64,000 bases of DNA from an uncultured Eubacteriales bacterium (GCA_900543625.1 UQSF01000001.1:1-64000); one strand, 5' to 3'. Numbered from the stretch's first letter, positions 1 to 8,096 are shown. The notes: a model not told the origin generated them from the letters alone. Made by a program: numbers and translations.

Positions 1-110
1 GCAGCGTGCCGGATGCTGCCGGTGCGCGCGCGGCGGCGGCCGGTCACGGTCAGGGCTTGGGCATCGCGCCGCCCCGCCTCACACAGGGCGGCGGCATTGG
101 TTTCGGACAT
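1..110 (-). CDS. N-terminal part of an unrecognised protein, cut by the window edge
   Basis: An open frame on the minus strand begins with ATG at 110 and runs off the window. The visible start is MSETNAAALCEAGRRDAQAL followed by an Arg-rich stretch. A clear ribosome-binding site (GGAGGG) lies 6-7 bases upstream of the ATG, which is the main support for it being a gene. It is divergent from ylxM. Only about 36 residues are visible and no family is recognised; a short spurious frame remains possible. Confidence 0.45.
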   Translation of the reverse strand, partial: MSETNAAALCEAGRRDAQALTVTGRRRARTGSIRHA

Positions 111-191
111 GAAGATCCCTCCAAAAACGGTTTGCAGTACCAAAATGTTGCCCGTGCGGAAAAGAAACTATGCGGTGACAAGAAAAAATAC

Positions 192-220
192 TTGACACCC
201 GCGCGGCGGTGGCGTATACT
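192..220 (+). promoter_or_regulatory. Strong sigma-A promoter of the ylxM-ffh operon
   Basis: TTGACA at 192-197 and TATACT at 215-220 are separated by exactly 17 bases, close to the housekeeping consensus. The start codon of ylxM is 48 bases downstream of the -10 box. Confidence 0.85.
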
Positions 221-267
221 ACCCATGCTGTAAAGGGAAAACGGTTTACAGCGGGGAGGGACTTGCA

Positions 268-618
268 ATGCCGGACGAGACCGTGTGGCGCACGATGCTG
301 TTCGATTTTTACGGCGAGCTGCTCACGGAAAAGCAGCGCGAGTATTACGACCTCCATTATAATCAGGACCTCTCTCTGGCGGAGATCGCCGCCAGCAGCG
401 GCATTTCGCGTCAGGGCGTGTGGGACAACATCCGCCGCGCGGACGCCGCGCTGCGCGATGCAGAGTCCAGGCTCGGTCTGGTGCAGCGCTTTGCCGCGCA
501 GCGCACGGCCGCGGCCGCGCTGGAGGATACGCTCACGAAGCTGCGCGACTGTGTCGGCAGCGACGCCCGGCCGCTGGCCGAGCAGGCGCTGCGGCAGCTT
601 CAGGATCTGAAAGGATAG
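268..618 (+). CDS. ylxM: YlxM family helix-turn-helix protein (UPF0122)
   Basis: This 116-residue protein carries the YlxM/UPF0122 signature: an N-terminal stretch like DFYGELLTEKQREYYDLHY, then a sigma70 region 4-like helix-turn-helix (SLAEIAASSGISRQGVWDNI, about residues 36-55). In other Bacillota it sits directly before ffh, as here, and is linked to the signal recognition particle pathway; a regulatory role is generally assumed. The ATG has a GGGGAGGG site upstream and follows the strong promoter at 192-220. Ffh starts 6 bases after the stop, so the two are co-transcribed. Confidence 0.93.
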   Translation: MPDETVWRTMLFDFYGELLTEKQREYYDLHYNQDLSLAEIAASSGISRQGVWDNIRRADAALRDAESRLGLVQRFAAQRTAAAALEDTLTKLRDCVGSDARPLAEQALRQLQDLKG

Positions 619-623
619 ATACC

Positions 624-2015
624 ATGGCATTTGAATCCCTGTCGGACAAGCTGACCGAGGCGTTCAAACGCCTGCGCGGCAAGGGTCGACTCACGGAGGC
701 CGACGTCAAGGAGGCCATGCGTGAGGTCAAGCTCGCGCTGCTCGAGGCGGACGTGAACTTCAAGGTCGTCAAGGACTTTGTGCGCAAGGTGACCGAGCGC
801 GCGACGGGTGTGGATGTGCTCGAGAGCCTCTCGCCCGCGCAGATGGTCATCAAGATCGTCAACGAAGAGCTCACCGCCCTCATGGGCAGTGAGAATCAGA
901 AGCTGAACATCAGCTCCCATTCGCCGAGCGTCGTCATGCTCGTCGGCCTGCAGGGCGCGGGCAAGACCACCAACGGCGCTAAGCTCGCCGGCCTCATGCG
1001 CAAGCAGGGCAAGCGCCCGCTGCTCGTCGCGTGCGACGTGTACCGCCCGGCTGCCATCCAGCAGCTCGAGACCGTCGGCCGCCAGCTCGATATTCCCGTG
1101 TTCCAGATGGGGCAGGGCGATCCGGTCGCGATCGCCAAGGCCGGCATCGAGCACGCGAAAAAATACGGCAACGACCTTGTCTTTCTCGACACGGCCGGCC
1201 GTCTGCACATTGATGAGGCGCTCATGACCGAGCTGCAGAACATCAAGGCCGCCGTCGAACCGGCGGAGATCCTGCTCGTCATCGACGCGATGATCGGTCA
1301 GGACGCGGTCGCGACCGCGCAGGCCTTTGACGATGCGCTCGACATCACCGGCGTCATGCTCACCAAACTCGACGGTGACGCCCGCGGCGGCGCGGCGCTG
1401 TCGATCAAGGCACTGACCGGCAAGCCCATCAAGTTCGCCGGCATCGGCGAGAAGCTCGACCAGATCGAGCCCTTCCACCCCGACCGCATGGCCGGGCGCA
1501 TCCTCGGCATGGGCGATGTGCTCACGCTCATCGAAAAGGCCGAGCAGAACCTCGACCAGAAAAAGGCCGAGGAGATGGCGGAGCGTCTGCGGCAAAACCG
1601 CTTCACGCTCACCGATTACTATGACCAGCTCCAGCAGCTCAAGGGCATGGGCTCGCTGCAGGATATCGCCGGCATGATCCCCGGCATGGACGCCAAGGCG
1701 CTCTCGGGCGCGAACGTCGACGAGAAGGCCATGGGCCGCATCGAGGCGATCATCCAGTCCATGACCCCCGGCGAGCGCGACAACCCGGGCATCCTCAACT
1801 CCAGCCGCAAAAAGCGCATCGCGGCGGGCGCGGGTACGAGCGTGGTCGAGATCAATAAGCTGCTCAAGCAGTTTGATCTCATGCAGCAGCTGGTGCGCCA
1901 GATGTCCGGCAACAGCAAGGCCATGAAGCGCATGAAGCGCGGCGGCCGCGGCGGACTGGGCGGTCTGGGCAATCTGTTCGGCGGTGGCGGCGGTGGCCGT
2001 CCCTTCGGATTCTGA
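624..2015 (+). CDS. ffh: Signal recognition particle protein Ffh (SRP54)
   Basis: Ffh is the GTPase that binds signal sequences on ribosomes and, with SRP RNA and FtsY, delivers nascent membrane proteins to the translocon. The 463-residue product has the helical N domain (about 1-85), the G domain with P-loop GLQGAGKTT (108-116), DTAGR and TKLDGDARGG motifs, and a methionine-rich M domain ending in a Gly-rich tail. The frame stays open upstream to 420, but ATG 624 (start MAFESLSDKLTEAF) matches the family start and follows an AAGGAT site. It lies in an operon with ylxM and is followed by rpsP. Confidence 0.97.
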   Translation: MAFESLSDKLTEAFKRLRGKGRLTEADVKEAMREVKLALLEADVNFKVVKDFVRKVTERATGVDVLESLSPAQMVIKIVNEELTALMGSENQKLNISSHSPSVVMLVGLQGAGKTTNGAKLAGLMRKQGKRPLLVACDVYRPAAIQQLETVGRQLDIPVFQMGQGDPVAIAKAGIEHAKKYGNDLVFLDTAGRLHIDEALMTELQNIKAAVEPAEILLVIDAMIGQDAVATAQAFDDALDITGVMLTKLDGDARGGAALSIKALTGKPIKFAGIGEKLDQIEPFHPDRMAGRILGMGDVLTLIEKAEQNLDQKKAEEMAERLRQNRFTLTDYYDQLQQLKGMGSLQDIAGMIPGMDAKALSGANVDEKAMGRIEAIIQSMTPGERDNPGILNSSRKKRIAAGAGTSVVEINKLLKQFDLMQQLVRQMSGNSKAMKRMKRGGRGGLGGLGNLFGGGGGGRPFGF

Positions 2016-2078
2016 AACCGATTCCATGCTCCCGCAGGGGGCTGGAGATACAGAGATTATTGATGGAGGTGAAGATAC

Positions 2079-2321
2079 ATGGTCAAGATCAGACTTCGCA
2101 GAATGGGCGCTAAGAAGGCTCCCTACTACCGCATCGTGGTGGCGGATTCCCGTTTCGCTCGTGACGGCAGATGCATTGAGGAGATCGGCACTTACGATCC
2201 GCTGAGCGCAGACAAGAAGATCGTCGTCGACGCCGAGCGCGCCAACTACTGGCTCGCCAACGGTGCACAGCCGACGGATACCGTTCGTGCGCTGCTCAAG
2301 AAGGCCCTCGCAGCCGAATAA
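2079..2321 (+). CDS. rpsP: 30S ribosomal protein S16
   Basis: This 80-residue protein begins MVKIRLRRMGAKKAPYYRIV, the near-invariant start of bacterial S16, a small-subunit assembly protein. Its length is typical. A GGAGGTGAAG ribosome-binding site precedes the ATG. It lies between ffh and khpA-rimM-trmD, the usual order in Bacillota. Confidence 0.98.
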   Translation: MVKIRLRRMGAKKAPYYRIVVADSRFARDGRCIEEIGTYDPLSADKKIVVDAERANYWLANGAQPTDTVRALLKKALAAE

Positions 2322-2336
2322 GGAGAGACCCCAAAG

Positions 2337-2567
2337 ATGAAAGAACTTCTGACCTATATTGTGCAGAACCTCGTGGAAAAACCGGACGAGGTCTCTGTGA
2401 CCGAGCGCGAGGCCAACGGCGAGACCGTGTTTGAAGTGCGCGTCGCCGACGGCGATATGGGCAAGGTCATCGGCCGTCAGGGACGGATCGTCAAAGAGAT
2501 CCGCATCCTGATGAAGGCTGTCGCCCAGAGAAAGGGCAAGAAAGTCTCCGTGGAGATCATGGATTGA
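2337..2567 (+). CDS. khpA: KH-domain RNA-binding protein KhpA (YlqC)
   Basis: A 76-residue single KH domain with the GxxG loop in the segment MGKVIGRQGRIVKEIRI. KhpA proteins bind RNA, often with KhpB/Jag, and affect cell-length and division control. The gene lies 15 bases after rpsP with an AAGGAGAG ribosome-binding site, the usual rpsP-khpA-rimM arrangement. A terminator follows directly, so readthrough or a separate start must supply rimM-trmD. Confidence 0.95.
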   Translation: MKELLTYIVQNLVEKPDEVSVTEREANGETVFEVRVADGDMGKVIGRQGRIVKEIRILMKAVAQRKGKKVSVEIMD

Positions 2568-2575
2568 CGCAGGAA

Positions 2576-2604
2576 ACGCGCTGCACCCGTGCAGTGCGTT
2601 TTTT
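2576..2604 (+). terminator. Rho-independent terminator after khpA
   Basis: A 10-bp stem (ACGCGCTGCA with TGCAGTGCGT, one G-U pair), CCCG loop and a run of six T. Confidence 0.8.
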
Positions 2605-2634
2605 GCACCTACACCCAAAAAGGGGGCAATGAAT

Positions 2635-3120
2635 ATGCAAAAACCGTATCTGGAGGCAGGAAAGATCGTCAACACGCACGGTGTGCGCGGCGAGGTGCGC
2701 ATCCAGCCGTGGGCGGATGACGCGGCGTTCCTGCTCGGCTTCCGGACGTTTTATATCGACGGCGCGCCCGTGCACGTCGCGCACAGCCGCGTGCACAAGG
2801 GGATGCTCGTTGTCAAGTTTGCGGACTATGACGATGTCAACGCCGCCATGACGCTCAAAAACCGCGTCGTGTCCATCGCGCGCGCGGATGTCACGCTGCC
2901 GGACGGACAGTATTTTCAGCAGGATCTGATCGGCATCGCCGTCGAGACCGACGCGGGCGAGCCGCTCGGTACGCTGCGCGAGATCCTCGACCTGCCGCGC
3001 GGCAGCGTCTACGTCGTGCAGGGCACGCGTGAGGTGCTCATCCCCGACCGGCCGGAGTTCGTGTGCAGCATCGACCCGGCTGCCGGGCGCATGGTCGTGC
3101 ACCTGATCGAAGGGATGTGA
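2635..3120 (+). CDS. rimM: Ribosome maturation factor RimM
   Basis: RimM helps assemble the head of the 30S subunit and binds S19. The protein starts MQKPYLEAGKIVNTHGVRGE and has the N-terminal RimM barrel followed by a PRC-barrel (LPRGSVYVVQGTREVLIP, about 125-142). An in-frame ATG six bases earlier (2629) is only two bases from the AGGGGG site; the ATG at 2635 is eight bases away and gives the usual family start, so it was chosen. At 161 residues it is slightly short for the family. trmD follows 4 bases later. Confidence 0.94.
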   Translation: MQKPYLEAGKIVNTHGVRGEVRIQPWADDAAFLLGFRTFYIDGAPVHVAHSRVHKGMLVVKFADYDDVNAAMTLKNRVVSIARADVTLPDGQYFQQDLIGIAVETDAGEPLGTLREILDLPRGSVYVVQGTREVLIPDRPEFVCSIDPAAGRMVVHLIEGM

Positions 3121-3124
3121 GCGC

Positions 3125-4411
3125 GTGCGCATCGACATTCTCACGCTCTTTCCCGACACCATGCGCGCCATGCTCGGCGAGAGCATCCTCGGCCGGGCGC
3201 AGGCGCGCGGCCTGCTCGACATCCGCTGCCATCAGATCCGCGACTATACCGAAAACCGCCAGAAGCAGGTCGACGACTATCCGTATGGCGGCGGCTGGGG
3301 TCAGGTCATGATGGCGCAGCCGCTCAAAAGCTGCCTCGACGCGGCGCTTGCGGATTCCGCCGTGCCCGCGCCGCGCCGCCGCGTGATCTATCTCTCCCCG
3401 CAGGGGCAGACGTTTACGCAGGCGAAGGCGCGCCAGCTCAAGGCCGACTATGACCAGCTCGTGCTCGTCTGCGGCCATTATGAGGGCGTGGACGAGCGCT
3501 TCATCGAGGCGTGCGTGGACGAGGAGCTGTCCATCGGCGACTTTGTGCTCACAGGCGGTGAGCTCGGCGCGATGGTCGTCACGGACTGTGTTTGCCGCAT
3601 GGTGCCGGGCGTGCTGTCGGACACCGAGTGCTACACCGGCGAGAGCCATTGGGCGGGCCGGCTCGAGTACCCGCAGTATACCCGTCCCGAGACGTGGGAG
3701 GGGCGCACCGTGCCCGAGGTGCTGCGCGGCGGCAACCATGCCGAGATCACCGCGTGGCGCACGCGGCAGAGTTTAGAGAGGACCCTGCTCAAGCGGCCGG
3801 ACCTTTTTCGGGAAACACCGCCCACGCCGGACGAGCAGCGCCTGCTCGATAAGATCCGGCGCGACCGCAGCCGCCCGCAGCTCACAGAGCCGCCCGTCTG
3901 CCGCCCGGCTGCGGTGGATGACCTCCCGGCCATCCTCGCCATCGCGCAGCAGGCGCGCAACTACCTGCGCCGCCACCGCGTCGACCAGTGGCAGGGCGAG
4001 TACCCGAACGCGGACACGTTTTCCGCCGACATCGCGGCCGGTGCGTGCCATGTGCTCACGTATCAGGGCGCTGTCGCCGCCGTGTTCACGCTCAGCCGCA
4101 CGCCCGACCCCGCCTATGACGCGCTCACGGACGGGCGCTGGCGCTCGGACCGTGATCATGCCGCCGTGCTGCACCGCAACGCCGTTGCAGCCGATTGGCG
4201 CGGCACGGGCATGGCCGACCACCTCATGCAGGCGGCGGAGCAGCTCGCGCGCGAAAGCGGGGCGCACGCTATCCGCGTCGACACGCACCGGCACAACGGC
4301 GCGCAGAAAAAGCTCCTCGAGCGCCACGGCTACCGCTTCTGCGGCAACATCCTGTGTGACGAGCCGGGGCACGATCCGCGCCGTCAGGCGTTTGAGAAGC
4401 TGCTGAGGTGA
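3125..4411 (+). CDS. trmD: tRNA (guanine-37-N1)-methyltransferase TrmD fused to a GNAT acetyltransferase domain
   Basis: TrmD methylates G37 of tRNAs using S-adenosylmethionine and prevents +1 frameshifting. Residues 1 to about 245 are a complete TrmD: start MRIDILTLFPD, knot motifs CGHYEGVDER (117-126) and IGDFVLTGGE (137-146), and the tail LLKRPDLF. From about 257 to 428 a second domain follows: a GNAT fold with the acetyl-CoA loop RGTGMADHLM (359-368) and the C-terminal ERHGYRFCG (399-407). No stop or restart separates the two. Usual TrmD length is about 240 residues, so this is a real fusion unless an internal start also makes the GNAT part alone. Translation starts at GTG 3125, four bases after rimM. 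Confidence 0.93.
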   Translation: MRIDILTLFPDTMRAMLGESILGRAQARGLLDIRCHQIRDYTENRQKQVDDYPYGGGWGQVMMAQPLKSCLDAALADSAVPAPRRRVIYLSPQGQTFTQAKARQLKADYDQLVLVCGHYEGVDERFIEACVDEELSIGDFVLTGGELGAMVVTDCVCRMVPGVLSDTECYTGESHWAGRLEYPQYTRPETWEGRTVPEVLRGGNHAEITAWRTRQSLERTLLKRPDLFRETPPTPDEQRLLDKIRRDRSRPQLTEPPVCRPAAVDDLPAILAIAQQARNYLRRHRVDQWQGEYPNADTFSADIAAGACHVLTYQGAVAAVFTLSRTPDPAYDALTDGRWRSDRDHAAVLHRNAVAADWRGTGMADHLMQAAEQLARESGAHAIRVDTHRHNGAQKKLLERHGYRFCGNILCDEPGHDPRRQAFEKLLR

Positions 4412-4418
4412 GGTGCGT

Positions 4419-5279
4419 ATGGAGCTGACGAATCCTGCGGACATCCGCGCACTGCTCGCGCGGCATGATTTCCGCTTTTCCAAGTCCATGGGGCAGAATT
4501 TTCTGACGGCCGCATGGGTCCCGGCCGATATTGCCGACGCCTCCGGCGCGGACGCGTACACCGGCGTGCTCGAGGTCGGCCCCGGCATCGGCTGCCTGAC
4601 CGAGCAGCTCGCGCAGCGCGCGGCCAAGGTCGTCTCGGTCGAGCTGGACGAGCGCCTGCGCCCCGTGCTGGCCGAGACGCTCGCCGCCTATCCGAATGTG
4701 GAGATCGTCTTTGGCGACGTGCTCGCGCTCGATCTGCGGCGGCTCGCGGCGGAGCGTTTTCCGGGGCTGCGCCCTGTCGTGTGCGCAAACCTGCCGTATA
4801 ACGTCACGACGCCGCTGATCACGGCGTTTCTCACCGCCGGATGCTTCGACACCGTCACGGTCATGATCCAGCGCGAGGCCGCACACCGGCTCTGCGCCCG
4901 GCCGGGAACGGCGGATTACGGTCTGCTGACCGTGCTGACCGCGTGGTATGCCGAGCTTGAGCTGCTGTTCGATGTGCCGCCGCACTGCTTTGTCCCCGCG
5001 CCGAAGGTCACGAGCACCGTTGTGCGGCTGTGTATGCGCAGCGCACCGCCTGCGGACGTGCAGGATGAAGCGCTGCTGTTCGCCGTCGTGCGCGCGGCGT
5101 TCAGCCAGCGCCGCAAGACGCTCATCAATGCGCTCGCGGCCGGTGTTCCCGGCTGCGACAAGGCGCGCGCCGCCGCGGCGGTCGCCGCCTGCGGCTTCGA
5201 TGCGCGCGTGCGCGGCGAGACGCTCGATCCGGTGCAGTTTGCCGCGCTGAGCAATGCGCTGCGTGTCGAGCTGGGTTGA
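4419..5279 (+). CDS. rsmA: 16S rRNA dimethyladenosine transferase RsmA (KsgA)
   Basis: RsmA dimethylates two adjacent adenines near the 3' end of 16S rRNA late in 30S assembly. The sequence shows KSMGQNFL at the start, the SAM loop EVGPGIGCLTEQL, and the catalytic NLPYNVTTPLI motif. ATG 4419 (MELTNPADIRALL) is spaced correctly from a GAGG-rich site; an in-frame GTG at 4413 is an alternative that adds two residues. It directly follows trmD, so it ends this translation operon; a strong terminator comes next. Confidence 0.95.
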   Translation: MELTNPADIRALLARHDFRFSKSMGQNFLTAAWVPADIADASGADAYTGVLEVGPGIGCLTEQLAQRAAKVVSVELDERLRPVLAETLAAYPNVEIVFGDVLALDLRRLAAERFPGLRPVVCANLPYNVTTPLITAFLTAGCFDTVTVMIQREAAHRLCARPGTADYGLLTVLTAWYAELELLFDVPPHCFVPAPKVTSTVVRLCMRSAPPADVQDEALLFAVVRAAFSQRRKTLINALAAGVPGCDKARAAAAVAACGFDARVRGETLDPVQFAALSNALRVELG

Positions 5280-5291
5280 CATAACAAGAAC

Positions 5292-5328
5292 AAATCAGGG
5301 CGTCCCATCGCGGGACGCCCTGATTTTT
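5292..5328 (+). terminator. Strong Rho-independent terminator after rsmA
   Basis: A perfect 15-bp stem (AAATCAGGGCGTCCC) with loop ATCGC, flanked by A on the left and T on the right, so it could act in both directions. Confidence 0.9.
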
Positions 5329-5381
5329 GAGGATACAGTTCTGCTGTGATTTACATAACGAATTGAACGGGAGCTTTCCAT

Positions 5382-5410
5382 GAATACCGCCGGCTGCGCG
5401 CGCATACTGT
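5382..5410 (+). promoter_or_regulatory. Possible sporulation sigma-E-type promoter of yabP
   Basis: GAATA at 5382-5386 and CATACTGT at 5403-5410, 16 bases apart, resemble mother-cell sigma-E boxes. The yabP operon is under sigma-E control in Bacillus subtilis, which motivates the call; the match is by eye only. Confidence 0.4.
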
Positions 5411-5440
5411 GGTAGCAAACGCAGCAGGAGGGGGAGCGCC

Positions 5441-5734
5441 ATGCCATATGAGGACAAAAAGGCCGTGCCGCAGCGCCGGCCGCACGCAGTCACGCTCGAC
5501 GAGCGCAGCCATCTGACCGTTACAGGAGTGGACGAGGTCGTGCGCTTTGACGACACGGAGGTGTCCATGCGCACGTCGCGCGGGATGCTCACCGTGCACG
5601 GCGAGGGGCTGCGCGTCGGCCGGCTTGCGATCGACACGGGAGAGCTCGCGATCGACGGCGCGTTCGACGCGCTCGATTACACGGAGGAGACGGCGTCCGG
5701 CGGCGGCTTCTGGTCGCGCCTGTTCGGGGGATGA
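5441..5734 (+). CDS. yabP: Sporulation protein YabP
   Basis: This 97-residue protein has the YabP/YqfC fold: HAVTLDERSHLTVTGVDEVV at the start, then a repeated beta pattern with TVHGEGLRVGRLAIDTGELA. YabP is a mother-cell protein needed for normal spore formation, expressed with YabQ. An AGGAGGGGGAGCGCC site precedes the ATG. The stop overlaps the yabQ start by 4 bases (ATGA). The order yabP-yabQ-divIC-yabR matches Bacillus. Confidence 0.92.
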   Translation: MPYEDKKAVPQRRPHAVTLDERSHLTVTGVDEVVRFDDTEVSMRTSRGMLTVHGEGLRVGRLAIDTGELAIDGAFDALDYTEETASGGGFWSRLFGG

Positions 5735-6393
5735 AGCTGCCGCTGCTCGGTCAGCTTGCGCAGCTCATGCTCGGGCTCGGGCTCGGCGCGGCGCTCGGGC
5801 TGGCGTTCGACATGCTGCGCGTGCCGCGCCGCCATGCGCGCAGCGCGGTTTTCCGCGCGCTGCTCGACGGCGCGTTTTGCCTGCTTGCGCTCGGGGCCGT
5901 GTTCCTGCTTGGCATGACGGCCGGCGACGGGCAGGTGCGCCTGTTTCTGTTCGCGGCCATCGCCGGCGGCTGGACGTGCTACTTTCTCTGGCTCAGCGGG
6001 CACATTTTCCCGCAGCTGGAGCGATTTGGCCGCCTGTGCGCGCGAAAAATGCGCCAGATCACGGCTCCGGGAAGCAAATTCATAAAAAAAGTTCTGTTTT
6101 TTGCAAAAAAACACTTCCAATCTCGCCGCAGATGTTTTAGAATAGGCTGTATTACTGGACGCAGATACGATCCGGGGGGAGGTACTGCCGACCGTGAAAT
6201 TCAAGAAGGCAAGCATATTTACCAAACTGGTCATCGCGGCGCTGATGGTGTACGCACTCATCAGTCTGGTCGTGGTGCATCAGCGCACGGCACAGCTTCA
6301 GGACCGCGCCGCGGCACTGCAGCAGCAGGTGTCCGAGATGACCCAGTCCAATGCCGAGCTGCAATATCAGATCGACCACAGCGACGACGATGA
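5731..6393 (+). CDS. yabQ: Spore cortex biosynthesis protein YabQ, with a doubtful C-terminus
   Basis: YabQ is a membrane protein of the outer forespore membrane needed for cortex formation. The sequence has hydrophobic segments at about 9-27, 45-66 and 71-90, then the basic segment KKVLFFAKKHFQSRRR. It is translationally coupled to yabP. The frame does not stop until 6393 and so runs 200 bases into divIC, which is unlikely to be real coding. Two A7 runs (6084-6090, 6105-6111) lie where the true end is expected. A -1 shift at the second run (A AAA AAA in this frame) would end the protein at the stop at 6138-6140, giving about 136 residues and clear separation from divIC. Confidence 0.72.
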   Translation: MKLPLLGQLAQLMLGLGLGAALGLAFDMLRVPRRHARSAVFRALLDGAFCLLALGAVFLLGMTAGDGQVRLFLFAAIAGGWTCYFLWLSGHIFPQLERFGRLCARKMRQITAPGSKFIKKVLFFAKKHFQSRRRCFRIGCITGRRYDPGGGTADREIQEGKHIYQTGHRGADGVRTHQSGRGASAHGTASGPRRGTAAAGVRDDPVQCRAAISDRPQRRR

Positions 6394-6472
6394 CATGCGC
6401 GAATCGGTCGCGCGGGAAAAACTCGGTCTGGTCAAGCCCGGTGAGAAGATTTTTTACGACACGAGTGATTGA
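6194..6472 (+). CDS. divIC: Septum formation initiator family protein (DivIC/FtsB-like)
   Basis: A 92-residue bitopic protein: short basic cytoplasmic tail, one membrane span (KLVIAALMVYALISLVVV, about 10-27), then a coiled coil (QLQDRAAALQQQVSEM) and the family C-terminal REKLGLVKPGEKIFYD. DivIC/FtsB binds FtsL and FtsQ in the divisome and helps activate septal wall synthesis. The start is GTG at 6194 after GGGGGAGGT. Position between yabQ and yabR supports the name. Confidence 0.9.
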   Translation: MKFKKASIFTKLVIAALMVYALISLVVVHQRTAQLQDRAAALQQQVSEMTQSNAELQYQIDHSDDDDMRESVAREKLGLVKPGEKIFYDTSD

Positions 6473-6491
6473 GCAAGGAGAAACGAACCGT

Positions 6492-6986
6492 ATGCAGGTG
6501 GAAGTCGGAGCAGTTGTGGAAGGTACCGTTACCGGTATCACGAAGTTTGGCGCGTTTGTGAGTCTGCCGGACGGCAAGAGCGGTCTGGTGCACATATCCG
6601 AGATCGCCAACACCTACGTCAGCGATGTCAACGAATTTTTGAAGCTGGGCGACAAGGTGAAGGTGCGCGTGCTGGCCGTGACGCCGGACGGAAAGATCAA
6701 CCTGTCCATCAAGAAGGCGGAGGAAGCGCCCGCCCGTCCGAACAACCGCCCGATGAACGGCGGACGTCCCGGCGGCAGCCGCCCCAATAACGGCGGCGCA
6801 CCGCGCGCTGCGCGCCCCAACCGTCCGGCCCAGGCGGCGGGGCAGGTCAGCGGCCCGAGCGGGGACGCCGCGTTCGAGGACCGGCTCAAGCAGTTCATGC
6901 AGGAGTCGGACAGCCGCATGGCCGGAAACCGCCTCTATAACGACCGTTCGCGCGGCCGCCGCCGCGGCGGAAACGGACGCGGTTAA
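6492..6986 (+). CDS. yabR: S1-domain RNA-binding protein (YabR-like)
   Basis: Residues 1-75 form one S1 domain (VGAVVEGTVTGITKFGAFVS, then GKSGLVHISEIA). It is followed by a low-complexity tail rich in Arg, Gly, Pro and Asn, ending in RSRGRRRGGNGRG. S1 domains bind single-stranded RNA; the basic tail probably adds nonspecific RNA or ribosome contact. The start at ATG 6492 follows an AAGGAGA site 19 bases after divIC. The Bacillus neighbour in the same place is yabR. The tail is longer than in the Bacillus protein. Confidence 0.88.
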   Translation: MQVEVGAVVEGTVTGITKFGAFVSLPDGKSGLVHISEIANTYVSDVNEFLKLGDKVKVRVLAVTPDGKINLSIKKAEEAPARPNNRPMNGGRPGGSRPNNGGAPRAARPNRPAQAAGQVSGPSGDAAFEDRLKQFMQESDSRMAGNRLYNDRSRGRRRGGNGRG

Positions 6987-7021
6987 ATCCCGCGCCGGAG
7001 CGCTAATACATGAAATATGAA

Positions 7022-7061
7022 GGCTCCTCCGTATGCAGCAGACATACGGAGGAGCTTTCTT
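7022..7061 (+). terminator. Rho-independent terminator after yabR
   Basis: A 13-bp stem (GCTCCTCCGTATG) with loop CAGCAGA, then TTTCTT. Confidence 0.85.
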
Positions 7062-7095
7062 GCGCTTTGAACGCTTTAATTCCGAAGGTTTCGTC

Positions 7096-7124
7096 TTGCC
7101 TCACTGACACCGGTGTAGTATGAT
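7096..7124 (+). promoter_or_regulatory. Promoter of the 2-hydroxyacid dehydrogenase gene
   Basis: TTGCCT (7096-7101) and TATGAT (7119-7124), 17 bases apart, 63 bases before the GTG start. Confidence 0.65.
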
Positions 7125-7187
7125 CGTGTTCAGATTTGCGGTCACAGAGGATTACCGTTTCCCATCTGTACCCGGGAGGCATACATT

Positions 7188-8096
7188 GTGGAAGTTTATC
7201 TGAGTGAACACATCGCGCCGTCGGCGTATGCAAGACTGGCGCGCCATTTTGAGATCGTGGACAATTTCGACCATCCCGAGCGGCTCGCCGCCATGGTCAT
7301 CCGCCGCGCGGTCGTGCCGCGCGCGGTCATCGCGCACGCGCCGAATCTGAAGGTCATCGCCATGCACGGCGTCAGCCGCGACACGATCGACACCGCTGCT
7401 GCCGCCGAGTTCGGCGTGCCGGTGCCGAATGTGCCGGGCCTCGGCGCACCGGCGGTCGCGGAGCTGGCCGTGGCGGAGCTGCTGGCGCTCAACCGGCAGC
7501 TGAAATTTGTCAATAACGGTCTGTGTGCCGGGCGCTTCGACCACTTCGGCGCGGAGGAATTCGTCTGCCACGAGATGACCGGCCGCACGCTTGGCCTTGT
7601 CGGCACGGGCAACATCGCCCACCGCGTGGCGGACATTCTGCGCGCGGCGTTCGATGTGCGCGTCTTGTGTTGGAATCCGCGCCGCACGGCCGCCGAATGT
7701 GCCGCGTGGGGCTATGAACAGGTCGGGACCCTTCCGGAGCTTTTCCGTCGCTCCGACTTCGTGAACGTGAGCATCACGCTCTGCGATGCCACTCGCGACC
7801 TCATCAACGCACCGGTGTTCGCCGCGGCGAATCCGGAGCTGCTGCTCGTCAACACCTCGCGCGGCGGCATCGTCAACGAGCACGATCTCTACGTCGCGCT
7901 CACCACGGGGCAGATCCGCGCTGCGGCGAGCGACGTGTTCGCGCACGAGCCGCCGGCGAGCGATGATCCGCTCATCCATCTGGACAATTTCATCGCCACC
8001 TTCCACATCGGCGGCAGCACATACGAGTCGCTCGAGCGCGTGAGCAACCGCGCCGTGGACTATGTGTTCCAATACACCGGCGTCGCAGAGCGGTGA
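7188..8096 (+). CDS. D-isomer-specific 2-hydroxyacid dehydrogenase (phosphoglycerate dehydrogenase-like)
   Basis: The family interconverts 2-hydroxy acids and 2-keto acids with NAD(H). The 302-residue protein has a short N-terminal catalytic lobe, the NAD-binding loop GLVGTGNIAHRVA (about 139-151) and the three catalytic signatures: Arg in NTSRGGIVNE, Glu in FAHEPP and His in ATFHIGG. The start is GTG 7188 after GGGAGG. It has its own promoter and stands alone, so the substrate cannot be inferred; serine synthesis is possible but there is no ACT domain as in many SerA proteins. Confidence 0.88.
   Translation: MEVYLSEHIAPSAYARLARHFEIVDNFDHPERLAAMVIRRAVVPRAVIAHAPNLKVIAMHGVSRDTIDTAAAAEFGVPVPNVPGLGAPAVAELAVAELLALNRQLKFVNNGLCAGRFDHFGAEEFVCHEMTGRTLGLVGTGNIAHRVADILRAAFDVRVLCWNPRRTAAECAAWGYEQVGTLPELFRRSDFVNVSITLCDATRDLINAPVFAAANPELLLVNTSRGGIVNEHDLYVALTTGQIRAAASDVFAHEPPASDDPLIHLDNFIATFHIGGSTYESLERVSNRAVDYVFQYTGVAER

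Noticed and set aside
600..2702. 700-codon open frame antisense to ffh and rpsP
   Set aside because: High GC makes long antisense frames; ffh and rpsP are certain on the other strand.
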